From the NCBI GenBank assembly GCA_003158705.1, contig PMKX01000119.1, positions 387 through 14,597 on the forward strand: DNA of 14,211 nucleotides. The letters are read 5' to 3'. The position numbers were made by a program, and so were the translations under genes. The DNA comes from Actinomycetota bacterium. GTDB lineage: Bacteria; Actinomycetota; Thermoleophilia; UBA2241. A model generated the notes under the pieces. The model was given only the letters and a program-made list of their open reading frames with translations. It made no database searches and was not told the origin of the DNA. Positions 7,971-14,211 of this stretch are shown piece by piece. How positions within the stretch are numbered: position 1 is the first letter of the stretch; each line of letters begins with the position of its first letter.

Positions 7971-7999
7971 TTGCGCGGCCGCGGCCGGTCAGTTAGCCT
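7971..7999 (+). promoter_or_regulatory. Promoter for a leaderless cupin transcript
   Basis: TTGCGC (7971-7976) and TAGCCT (7994-7999) are separated by 17 bp, a good sigma-70-type arrangement with the TAnnnT -10 typical of actinobacteria. The -10 ends 6 nt before the ATG at 8006, which would put the transcription start at or next to the A of the ATG. No ribosome site is present between them, consistent with a leaderless message. Confidence 0.6.
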
Positions 8000-8005
8000 G
8001 CCGCC

Positions 8006-8383
8006 ATGGGATATACGATCTTCAGACTCGACGAGTGCGAGTTCCGGCCGCCCAAGGGCGGCGACATGAGCCGCAGCATCGCGCCTCTCTCGGACGCTCT
8101 GCACAACTCGCGCGCCAACATCTGGCGTCTGCCGCCCGGCTCACGCGGCGGCCGCCACATCGAGCACGCGCAGGAAGAGATGTTCGTCGTGCTCGCAGGC
8201 ACCCTGACGCTCCTCCTTGGCGACCCGCCCGAGCGCGTCGAACTGCCGTGCGGCTCGGTCGCCGTGGTGGAGACCGACACCGGCCAGCAACTCCGCAACG
8301 AGAGCGATGTCGAGGCAGTCGTCCTGATCGTCGGCGCGCCGCCGGAGCAGGGCAAGGCCGAGCACTTGCCCGACGTTGACTAG
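8006..8383 (+). CDS. Single-domain cupin protein with degenerate metal motifs
   Basis: A 125-residue small cytosolic beta-barrel protein of the cupin superfamily. Motif 1 reads GGRHIEHAQEEMFVVLAG, where the usual HxH pair is replaced by HxxH but the EE and the closing VLxG remain. Motif 2 reads LPCGSVAVVETDTGQQLRN, where the usual His four residues before the Asn is Gln. The fold assignment is firm, but metal binding is doubtful, so a binding or sensing role is as likely as catalysis. There is no Shine-Dalgarno sequence; the -10 element 6 nt upstream supports leaderless initiation at this ATG. Its stop codon overlaps the likely TTG start of the IMP cyclohydrolase gene, suggesting joint expression. 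The substrate is unknown. Confidence 0.85.
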   Translation: MGYTIFRLDECEFRPPKGGDMSRSIAPLSDALHNSRANIWRLPPGSRGGRHIEHAQEEMFVVLAGTLTLLLGDPPERVELPCGSVAVVETDTGQQLRNESDVEAVVLIVGAPPEQGKAEHLPDVD

Positions 8384-9101
8384 CTCGCGCCGGCTCTCGC
8401 TGCACTCCAGCCACAACTCAGACCTCGCCCGCGTGTTGGCTGATAACGCCTATCCAGGACGCGGCATCCTCTGCGCGCGCACCGGCGGCGGCGGCGTGGT
8501 GGGCAGCTACTTTGTCACGGGGCGCAGCGAGGCCTCTCGTGAGCGTGAGATACGTCTGACCGACGCGGGGGAGCTGGCGGTGGCCGCCAAGAGCGACGTC
8601 GGCTTTGACCCTCTGCGTCACTACATCGCTGCCACGGCATCGCCCGAGTGGCTGGTGTTCGGCAACGGAGCGCAAGTCGCGGCCGTGGCGGCACGGCTTG
8701 CTCGCGGAGAGCAGCCATCTACGGCGCTCGACAACCTCGAGCACGAGCCGGATGCCCCCATCAACACCGACCGCATCACGGCGATCATGCAGCGTCCTTT
8801 GGGGCACCTGGCCGTCATGGGCGTTGCCCGGTGTAGCACCGGAGCCCGGCGGGCCAGCAACATCGTCACCATGACCGTGCGTGATCTCGAGCCACGCGAG
8901 GCGGTGCTTCTGACCACCTATCGCTCCAACGGACAGACCATCGCCGGCGGCCAGCCCTTCATCGAGACGGGCTGTGCCGCGCGGGACGGCGCCGAGTTGC
9001 TCGACGAGGTCTGGTCGGCGCTCAACCCCGCCTACCGAGTCGCAGCGATGGTGCTCCCCGTGGCGGCCGGGCTGGACGGCGCGCTCGTGCGCAACTCCTA
9101 G
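8376..9101 (+). CDS. IMP cyclohydrolase, PurO-like
   Basis: This probably carries out the last step of purine synthesis, closing FAICAR to IMP, as a stand-alone PurO-type enzyme rather than as the N-terminal domain of PurH. Family signatures are NAYPGRGI (24-31), SYFVTGRSEASRERE (44-58), and HEPDAPINTDRITAIM (123-138). The length of 241 residues fits bacterial members. The start is uncertain: TTG at 8376 overlaps the cupin stop (TTGACTAG) and keeps the helix before YPGRG; GTG at 8433 is the main alternative and would shorten the protein to 222 residues. Neither has a clear ribosome site, so coupling to cupin translation is likely. The exchanger gene follows after 17 bp. Some members of this family have not been tested, so activity is inferred from similarity. 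I do not assign the symbol purO because bacterial relatives are divergent from the archaeal enzyme. Confidence 0.83.
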   Translation: MTSSRRLSLHSSHNSDLARVLADNAYPGRGILCARTGGGGVVGSYFVTGRSEASREREIRLTDAGELAVAAKSDVGFDPLRHYIAATASPEWLVFGNGAQVAAVAARLARGEQPSTALDNLEHEPDAPINTDRITAIMQRPLGHLAVMGVARCSTGARRASNIVTMTVRDLEPREAVLLTTYRSNGQTIAGGQPFIETGCAARDGAELLDEVWSALNPAYRVAAMVLPVAAGLDGALVRNS

Positions 9102-9118
9102 TCTGCGGCGGCCCGCGG

Positions 9119-10105
9119 GTGGCAGCCTTCCTCTTCATCTTCGGTGCGGTCCTCAGTCTCGGCGCCAGCGTGCTCCTGGTGACCAGGCTGGAGCGGCTGG
9201 GCGCGCGTTTCGGGGCGCCGGAAGCGATGCTGGGCATCGCCGCCGCCCTGGCGGCCGATTCGCCCGAGATAGCGACGGCCGTCACGGCCCTCGCCCGCGG
9301 GCAGCGAGACGTGAGCGTGGGTGTGCTGCTGGGCTCCAATGTGTTCAACCTCGCGGCGCTTCTCGGCCTGAGCGCCCTCGTCGCCGGCAGCATCGCGCTG
9401 CACCGGAGGGTCGTGGCCTTCGAAGGGGTGGTGGCCGTCTGGGTGGCGGCGATGGCCCTCGTGTTGGTGGCGGGCTGGCTCACGCCGGCGGTGGGTCTGG
9501 GGCTGACCCTGATCCTCTTTGTGCCGTACCTCTTCGTCTCGGCTCTGCCGCCGGCGCGCCGACGTGGTCTTCCGCTCCCATCAAGCTGGCGGACCTGGCT
9601 CGCCTCAGCGGTCAGAGAAGAGGAGCTCGAGCTCTCCGCGGCCATCCACCCTCGCGCCGGCGGCTGGAGGGACGCCGGCGCTGCCCTGGTGGCGCTGGCC
9701 ACCGTGGTGGGCGCGAGCGTGGCCATGGAACGGGGCGCGACCACGCTCGGAGCCAGCCTTGGTCTCTCGAGCATCCTGCTCGGCGGCGTCGTGCTGGCCG
9801 CGACCACAAGCCTTCCGAACGCGGTCGCGGCCGTCTACTTCGCCTCGCGCGGCCGGGGATCTGCCACCTTGGCTGAGGCGATGAACAGCAACACGCTCAA
9901 CGTGATCGTCGGGCTGTTCATCCCTGCCGTGATCCTGGGCGCCGGCACCATGTCGGGTGGCGCCCTGACGGTGGCTGGGTGGTACGGCGGCCTCACGCTG
10001 GTCGCGTTGGGCCTGGCGTTCAGGGGCCGTGGCCTCGACCGACGGGCGGGCGCCGTTATCGTCGGCCTCTATGTGGCGTTCGTCGTTCTGCTGACGGTAT
10101 CGTAG
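9119..10105 (+). CDS. CaCA-superfamily cation exchanger, divergent second alpha repeat
   Basis: A 328-residue integral membrane antiporter of the Ca2+/cation exchanger superfamily, with about ten hydrophobic segments in two inverted halves joined by a hydrophilic loop near 150-185 (PPARRRG to EEELELS). Alpha repeat 1 is ALAADSPEIATAV followed by VGVLLGSNVFNLAALLG, keeping the ion-coordinating Glu50. Alpha repeat 2 is AATTSLPNAVAAVYFASRG followed by EAMNSNTLNVIVG; the position normally Glu or Asp is Asn234. The transported ion is therefore uncertain: Na+, Ca2+, K+ or H+ exchange are all possible. Translation starts at GTG 9119, 17 bp after the IMP cyclohydrolase stop, with no clear ribosome site. 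It is probably the last gene of a cupin-cyclohydrolase-exchanger unit, although a functional link between them is not evident. Confidence 0.87.
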   Translation: MAAFLFIFGAVLSLGASVLLVTRLERLGARFGAPEAMLGIAAALAADSPEIATAVTALARGQRDVSVGVLLGSNVFNLAALLGLSALVAGSIALHRRVVAFEGVVAVWVAAMALVLVAGWLTPAVGLGLTLILFVPYLFVSALPPARRRGLPLPSSWRTWLASAVREEELELSAAIHPRAGGWRDAGAALVALATVVGASVAMERGATTLGASLGLSSILLGGVVLAATTSLPNAVAAVYFASRGRGSATLAEAMNSNTLNVIVGLFIPAVILGAGTMSGGALTVAGWYGGLTLVALGLAFRGRGLDRRAGAVIVGLYVAFVVLLTVS

Positions 10106-10300
10106 CCCTGCCGCCTTCACCGTCGTAGAAGACACGGGGAAGCATGACCAGACACGGATCAGACGCGGGGGTTGCCTCGACAGAAGTCGGACCTGTTTGC
10201 GCAAGTTTGGAAGCTGTCTGGCCAGATTCGCCACTCCAGCTCTAACGCCGCCGGGCTCGACCGTCTATCCGGGAGCCTCATTATCACACGCCCGAAGTGG

Positions 10301-10306
10301 TAGTAT
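10301..10306 (+). promoter_or_regulatory. -10 element for leaderless GGDEF transcript
   Basis: TAGTAT (TAnnnT) ends 6 nt before the ATG at 10313, the same spacing as at the cupin gene. No good -35 was found at 16-18 bp upstream and there is no Shine-Dalgarno sequence. The remainder of the 207-bp spacer from 10106 shows no gene or strong hairpin. Confidence 0.5.
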
Positions 10307-10312
10307 GCGTCT

Positions 10313-11929
10313 ATGGCCGCGCGAAGGTCGCCACAGAGCATCCTTGCCGAGGTGGGCGCCACGTTGGCGTCGAGCCTGACGCGAGAAGGCATCCACACGA
10401 TCGCCCGCCAGATCTGCGAAGCCATGGACGTCTTCTCCTGCGACATCTGGGAGTACGAGCCGGGCGCGCGGCGCGTCACGTTCATGGCCACCTGGTGCAC
10501 CGCTGAGGAGAATCCCTACGGCGACAGCGTCGGCGACACCGCGGAGCTCGACGACTGGGAGGGCATGCGCACCGTCGTCGAGGACCGGCAGACCGTCGAG
10601 CTGCACGGCGACGACCACGACCTGCCGCTCACCGACCGAGCGTCCTTCGAGAAGTGGGGCTTCCAGACCACGATCGACACGCCACTCGTCTACGACGACC
10701 GCGTCATCGGTGTGCTCGGCCTCGTGGAGACGCGCAAGCCGCGGCATTTCACGCAGGCCGAGCGCACACTCCTCGGGCAGCTCGCCGTGCACGCGGCGAT
10801 CGCCATCAGCAACGCTGGGGTACTCCGGCGGCTGGAGGAGCAGAATCGCCAGCTCCAGGCGCTGCGCGAGATCGGGGCCGCTCTCACCTCCACCCTCGTG
10901 TTCGAAGAGGCCCTCGACGTGATGGCACGAGAGGCGGCCGAGGCCCTGCTCGTGTCGCGCTGCATCATCAACGAGTACACGGAAGACAACGACATGCTGA
11001 CGCCGCTGGTGGCCTACGAACGGGAGGAAGTGAGCGGCGGCCGTCGCGGCCGCACCGGCCGACTCCCGAACCCACGTCCTTCCGGCCGTGTTGTCCTCGA
11101 GCGCGGCGCGGAGGTCGAGCAGACCTCGGACCCCGACCTCGACGCAGCCATGCGCTCAGAGATGACCGACCGTGGCGAACGCTCGAGCCTGAACGTGCCG
11201 CTAATCTACAAAGGTCTGCCTCAGGGCCTCATGCGCCTCATCGAGACACGCGAGGAGCGACGCTTCACCGCCGAGGACATCGAGCTGGCGCGCGGCATCG
11301 GCGAGCTGGCGGCGCTCGCCTTCCAGAACGTGCGCCTGTACCGGTCACTGCAGGAAAAGGCCGACAACGACGGACTGACCGGCCTGTGCAACCACCGCCG
11401 GTTTCAGGAACGTCTGTACGATGAGTTCGTCCGGGCGAGCCGCTACAACCTGCCGCTCACACTTCTGATGATCGACATCGACGGCTTCAAGGCCTTCAAC
11501 GACGATTTTGGCCACGTGACCGGCGACAGAGTCCTGTGCATCGTCGCCGAAGTCCTGCAGGCAGGGCTGCGCCAACACATCGACCTGGCGGCGCGCTACG
11601 GCGGTGATGAGTTCGCCGTGATGCTGCCCAACACGCCGCCGGACGGTGCCGAGTCGAAGGGCGACCTGCAGGTGCGGCCGGGTGACGAAGGTGTTGCCCG
11701 CGCCGGAGCTCACGGCGGTGGCGCCGTGGGCGTCGCCAAGCGCATCTGCCACGAGGTCGAGGTCACCGCCGGAAAGGCCGATGATGTGCCGCGGGGCATC
11801 ACGGCGTGCATCGGCGTCGCCCTGCTCACGCCCGCGATGAAAGACGGCGGCGCGCTCGTGCGAGCCGCCGACGCCGCGCTCTACGAAGCCAAGCACACCG
11901 GCAGGAACATGGTGGTGGTCGCCGGCTGA
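10313..11929 (+). CDS. GAF-GAF-GGDEF diguanylate cyclase
   Basis: A 538-residue soluble signalling enzyme expected to join two GTP into cyclic di-GMP. GAF 1 spans about 20-165 and GAF 2 about 190-345; they are joined by a charged coiled segment (RRLEEQNRQLQALREIG), and a second short coil (LYRSLQEKADN) leads to the cyclase domain at about 350-535. Active-site motifs are intact: MIDIDGFKAFNDDFGH (386-401) and GGDEF (430-434). The inhibitory RxxD site is not in register: Asp424 is at the expected place but Gln421 replaces the Arg, which is shifted to 420. An in-frame insertion of about 25 residues (446-471) follows the active-site hairpin. There are no membrane segments, so the GAF domains probably sense a cytosolic ligand or redox state. 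The ATG follows a -10 element directly, so the message looks leaderless. Confidence 0.93.
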   Translation: MAARRSPQSILAEVGATLASSLTREGIHTIARQICEAMDVFSCDIWEYEPGARRVTFMATWCTAEENPYGDSVGDTAELDDWEGMRTVVEDRQTVELHGDDHDLPLTDRASFEKWGFQTTIDTPLVYDDRVIGVLGLVETRKPRHFTQAERTLLGQLAVHAAIAISNAGVLRRLEEQNRQLQALREIGAALTSTLVFEEALDVMAREAAEALLVSRCIINEYTEDNDMLTPLVAYEREEVSGGRRGRTGRLPNPRPSGRVVLERGAEVEQTSDPDLDAAMRSEMTDRGERSSLNVPLIYKGLPQGLMRLIETREERRFTAEDIELARGIGELAALAFQNVRLYRSLQEKADNDGLTGLCNHRRFQERLYDEFVRASRYNLPLTLLMIDIDGFKAFNDDFGHVTGDRVLCIVAEVLQAGLRQHIDLAARYGGDEFAVMLPNTPPDGAESKGDLQVRPGDEGVARAGAHGGGAVGVAKRICHEVEVTAGKADDVPRGITACIGVALLTPAMKDGGALVRAADAALYEAKHTGRNMVVVAG

Positions 11930-12094
11930 CACGGCGGCGAAGACTGCGGCCATCCATGGTTCAGAACGCCCGGAGCCTCACGACCTTGGGCTGGCGCTCA
12001 CCCGGATCGTCCGCGTCGGGCCGGTCGCCTGCCGTCTACCCAGCTTTCCCGTCCTCGCGTAAAGTGGCCGCAACGGGAACGGGAGGAGGCGCAC
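11930..12094. promoter_or_regulatory. Spacer before the DUF1003 gene, with possible promoter
   Basis: A 165-bp spacer. TAAAGT (12060-12065) fits a TAnnnT -10 and would give a leader of about 24 nt carrying the ribosome site GGGAGGAGG (12081-12089). No good -35 is seen at 16-18 bp. I see no gene or hairpin elsewhere in it. Confidence 0.35.
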
Positions 12095-12583
12095 ATGGAG
12101 AGGCCGAGCACTTCCTATATCGACGTGGAGTGGGTGCAGCGGCTCGAAGACTACGTGGCGGAGGTGCTCAGCAGCAGGGCGAGCCGCGACGTCAACGCCC
12201 TGCACCAGGAGCGCACGACCTTCGGCCAGCACGCCGCCGACGTGCTGGCCAGCAAGGCGGGTAGCTGGACCTTCATCTTGAGCTTCATCGGGGTGCTCGG
12301 CCTGTGGATCCTGGTGAACGTCGTCGTGCTCGTGCGCCACTGGGATCCCTACCCGTTCATCCTGCTCAACCTGGTGCTCTCCTGCCTGGCGGCCATCCAG
12401 GCGCCGGTCATCATGATGAGCCAGCAGCGGCAAGCGACCCGTGACCGCCTGCAGGCCGACAGCGACTTCCAGGTGAACGTCAAGGCCGAGATCCTGCTCG
12501 AGCACCTGACCAAAGAGGTCGAGGAGATCAAGTTGCTTCTGGCGCCCGAGGGCGGACCCCAGCCCGAGGGTCGTGCAACGTGA
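12095..12583 (+). CDS. DUF1003 family two-helix membrane protein
   Basis: A 162-residue integral membrane protein of the DUF1003 family. Visible signatures are KAGSWTFIL (54-62) at the start of helix 1 (57-80), WDPYPFILLNLVLS (83-96) at the start of helix 2 (86-109), and APVIMMSQQRQATRDR (103-118) leading into a cytosolic helical tail with DFQVNVKAEILLEHL. The length is usual for the family. The start is fixed by GGGAGGAGG 5 nt upstream. Some relatives are described near metal or ion transport genes, but no biochemical role is established. The next gene begins 27 nt downstream with its own ribosome site and has the same two-helix plan, so the two proteins may form a hetero-oligomer; that is inference. 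Confidence 0.9.
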   Translation: MERPSTSYIDVEWVQRLEDYVAEVLSSRASRDVNALHQERTTFGQHAADVLASKAGSWTFILSFIGVLGLWILVNVVVLVRHWDPYPFILLNLVLSCLAAIQAPVIMMSQQRQATRDRLQADSDFQVNVKAEILLEHLTKEVEEIKLLLAPEGGPQPEGRAT

Positions 12584-12610
12584 CCACACAATCCACCGAG
12601 CGGAGGCCCC

Positions 12611-13075
12611 ATGTCCGGCATCTTTGAGTACGTCGAGCACCCGCACATAGAGCAGCGCAAGGCGGCGGGGCCGCCTACGGTCGCCGCCGCCGTGGCCCAG
12701 GTCCACGGGCCCAGCATGATGGGGCGCCTCAACGCCAAGGTCGGGCTGAAGATCACCCTCGTCGTCGGCACCATGTGGTGCGCCTACTTGTTCACGGTGC
12801 TCGCCCTGATCAGCGCTCCGTCGGCGTTCAAGACCGGCAACACGATCATCATCATCGCCTGGATCGCCCAGACGTTCCTGCAGTTGGTGCTGCTGCCCAT
12901 CATCATCGTCGGCCAGAACGTGCAAGCCACCGCCGCCGACGCCCGTGCCGAGGCTACCTACAACGACGCGGCCGCCGTGCTCGAAGAGGCCAAGCAGATC
13001 CAGGCCCATCTGGCCGCGCAGGACGCCGAGATCGAGAAGATCGTGGCGGCACTGAGCGCGGCCAAGGCTGGGTGA
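12611..13075 (+). CDS. Small two-helix membrane protein, DUF1003 look-alike
   Basis: A 154-residue membrane protein that I do not place in a named family. It has helix 1 at about 45-68 (ITLVVGTMWCAYLFTVLALI) and helix 2 at about 78-101 (TIIIIAWIAQTFLQLVLLPI), followed by PIIIVGQNVQAT (96-107) and a helical Ala/Glu-rich tail likely to form a coiled coil. The plan copies the DUF1003 neighbour: where that has PVIMMSQQRQAT, this has PIIIVGQNVQAT, at the end of helix 2 in both. The soluble N-terminus (1-44) is unrelated. CGGAGG ends 4 nt before the ATG. It is in an apparent two-gene operon with the DUF1003 gene. Its stop is only 14 bp from the stop of the convergent transporter gene. Confidence 0.82.
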   Translation: MSGIFEYVEHPHIEQRKAAGPPTVAAAVAQVHGPSMMGRLNAKVGLKITLVVGTMWCAYLFTVLALISAPSAFKTGNTIIIIAWIAQTFLQLVLLPIIIVGQNVQATAADARAEATYNDAAAVLEEAKQIQAHLAAQDAEIEKIVAALSAAKAG

Positions 13076-13089
13076 GGAGGCCGGGGGCG

Positions 13090-14211
13090 CTAGTCTGAGC
13101 CGGCGGCCCCGGCGCCCCCGGCGGTCGCGGCGGTGCCGTCGCCCTCGCGGTTGGCCTTGCCCAGGTAGCTGCTTTCGGGCGGCAGGCGCCCTCCGAGCAG
13201 CAGGCCCGGCCCAATGGCCAGCAGGGCGGCGATGGCGGCCACGAACAGCGGCCAGTCGAAGGCGTCCACCACCCAGCTCCGGAAGATGTACTTGAGACGG
13301 TCGGTGGCGAGGTCCATCACGTAGGCCTCCAGGGTGCCGGGTGGCGGTTGCGGCGCCCCCGCCGTGGGGTTGCCCAGCTTGCTGATCTCGGTGATGCCTT
13401 TGGAGACGTCTATCTTGCCGGCCGCGTCCACGCGCAAGAGCATCGCCTGCTTGAGATCCTGCGGCAGCAGCGTCTGGCCTTTGACCATGAGTGTGGCCTC
13501 GGCGGCGGCGCCGTGGGCGGCCGTGGTGGCGGTGTGCGAGAACACGGCCACCAGGATGGCCACGCCGAATACGAAGCCGAGCTGGCGCGCCGTGTTCAGG
13601 GCGCCGGAGCCGACGCCGCGCATGTGCTCCGGCAGCGTGCTCATGCCGGCGGCCATCAGCGAAGGCAGCGAGAGGCCAAAGCCGGCGCCCACAAGGGCCA
13701 TGCGCCAGGCGACGTCGCCGGCGGTGGTGGTCAGACCGATGGAGGCGAGGCTGTAGAGGCCGCCGGCCGAGGCCAGCGCGCCGAGTATCACCAGCGGCCG
13801 CGGGCCCACTCGGTCAACCAGCCGCCCGACGAACGGCGCCAGCAGCAAGCCGGTCAGCGGCATGGGGGTGATGGCGAAGGCGGCCCGCAGCTCGGTCCAG
13901 TCGAGCACGCCGACGAGGAAGATGACTAGCAGAAAGGCGGCGCCCATCATGGCGATGTCCACCGTGGCCACGGCCACGTTGGCGGCCGCGAACGTGCGCC
14001 GCCGGAACAGGCGCAGCTCCAGCATCGGCGTGGGCACGCGCAGCTCCCAGAACGTGAACCCGGTGAGGGTCACGACGGCCACCGCGAACAAGCCCAGCAC
14101 GCGCAGCGAGGTCCAGCCCCACTCGTTGGCTTGGATGATGGCCAGCGTGAGGCAGAAGAGACCGGCGGCTGCCAGGACGATGCCGGCGTAGTCGAGGGCG
14201 GTCTCGGTGGC
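13090..14211 (-). CDS. MFS transporter, DHA2 (EmrB/QacA-like) type, 5' partial
   Basis: The C-terminal 373 residues of a proton-driven efflux-type transporter of the major facilitator superfamily; the frame is open to the right edge, so the start and the first membrane helices are missing. An internal GTG at 14100 is not the start, since ATETALDYAGIVLAAAGLFC and EWGWTS upstream of it are typical of the family. The visible part covers roughly helices 7-14: after EWGWTS come LRVPTPMLELRLFRRRTF, then RLVDRVGPRP, a cytosolic loop motif, then LPSLMAAGMSTLPEHMRGVGSGALNTARQLG. A loop of about 100 residues rich in charged and Ala residues separates the last two helices, as in many actinobacterial DHA2 members. 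The tail is Gly/Ala-rich. Substrates cannot be told from sequence; drugs, dyes or lipids are typical. It converges on the two-helix protein pair. Confidence 0.9.
   Translation of the reverse strand, partial: ATETALDYAGIVLAAAGLFCLTLAIIQANEWGWTSLRVLGLFAVAVVTLTGFTFWELRVPTPMLELRLFRRRTFAAANVAVATVDIAMMGAAFLLVIFLVGVLDWTELRAAFAITPMPLTGLLLAPFVGRLVDRVGPRPLVILGALASAGGLYSLASIGLTTTAGDVAWRMALVGAGFGLSLPSLMAAGMSTLPEHMRGVGSGALNTARQLGFVFGVAILVAVFSHTATTAAHGAAAEATLMVKGQTLLPQDLKQAMLLRVDAAGKIDVSKGITEISKLGNPTAGAPQPPPGTLEAYVMDLATDRLKYIFRSWVVDAFDWPLFVAAIAALLAIGPGLLLGGRLPPESSYLGKANREGDGTAATAGGAGAAGSD

Noticed and set aside
11648..11728. Frameshift pair in the GGDEF domain
   Set aside because: The frame is the same on both sides and no alternative frame gives GGDEF-like sequence in between, so an in-frame insertion fits better.
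11345..11953. 202-residue minus-strand frame opposite the GGDEF domain
   Set aside because: Antisense shadow of an intact catalytic domain.
11978..13009. 343-residue minus-strand frame opposite the two membrane proteins
   Set aside because: Asp/His/Gly-rich shadow typical of high-GC antisense frames; the plus-strand genes have membrane helices and ribosome sites.

Overview
The window is 14.2 kb of high-GC bacterial DNA, dense with genes and with mostly short intergenic gaps. The GC-rich codon use, two promoters placed so close to ATG codons that the messages look leaderless, and the gene content (DUF6062-like and DUF1003-like proteins, a PurO-type IMP cyclohydrolase, an OmpL47-like Ig domain, an EmrB/QacA-type MFS pump) together suggest an actinobacterium, perhaps a deep-branching lineage such as Thermoleophilia or Coriobacteriia. 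That placement is inference; there is no rRNA or marker gene in the window. No tRNA, rRNA, insertion sequence, phage gene, attachment site or CRISPR array was seen.

Region 1 (1-5856) carries two extracellular proteins that converge. A large secreted subtilisin-family protease (5' end cut by the window edge) runs rightwards. A 987-residue secreted repeat protein runs leftwards, with a signal peptide, a jelly-roll-like N-terminus, YDG, Fn3-like, five InlB-B-type repeats and an OmpL47-like Ig domain. Their stops are 54 bp apart, with a symmetric hairpin between them. The repeat protein contains a perfect 204-bp direct duplication.

Region 2 (5857-7923) starts with a 290-bp divergent spacer. It continues rightwards with a two-fold-repeated CxxC/CxxH protein, a small ferredoxin-fold monooxygenase-like protein followed by a very strong GC hairpin, and a PhnB-type VOC protein.

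Region 3 (7924-10105) looks like a transcription unit started by a leaderless promoter: a cupin with degenerate metal motifs, an overlapping PurO-like IMP cyclohydrolase, and a CaCA cation exchanger lacking the usual acidic residue in its second alpha repeat.

Region 4 (10106-11929) holds a soluble GAF-GAF-GGDEF diguanylate cyclase, also apparently leaderless, with an in-frame insertion just after its active-site hairpin and a shifted inhibitory site.

Region 5 (11930-14211) holds two adjacent small two-helix membrane proteins (DUF1003 and a look-alike that may be a diverged relative) and, converging on them, the C-terminal part of an MFS drug-efflux-type transporter that runs off the right edge.

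I see no clear new multi-gene system such as a defence island or biosynthetic cluster. The items most worth following up are the exact repeat duplication in the surface protein, the 100-residue-period zinc-site duplication, the paired two-helix membrane proteins, the odd GGDEF and exchanger variants, and the PurO-type enzyme in a bacterial setting.
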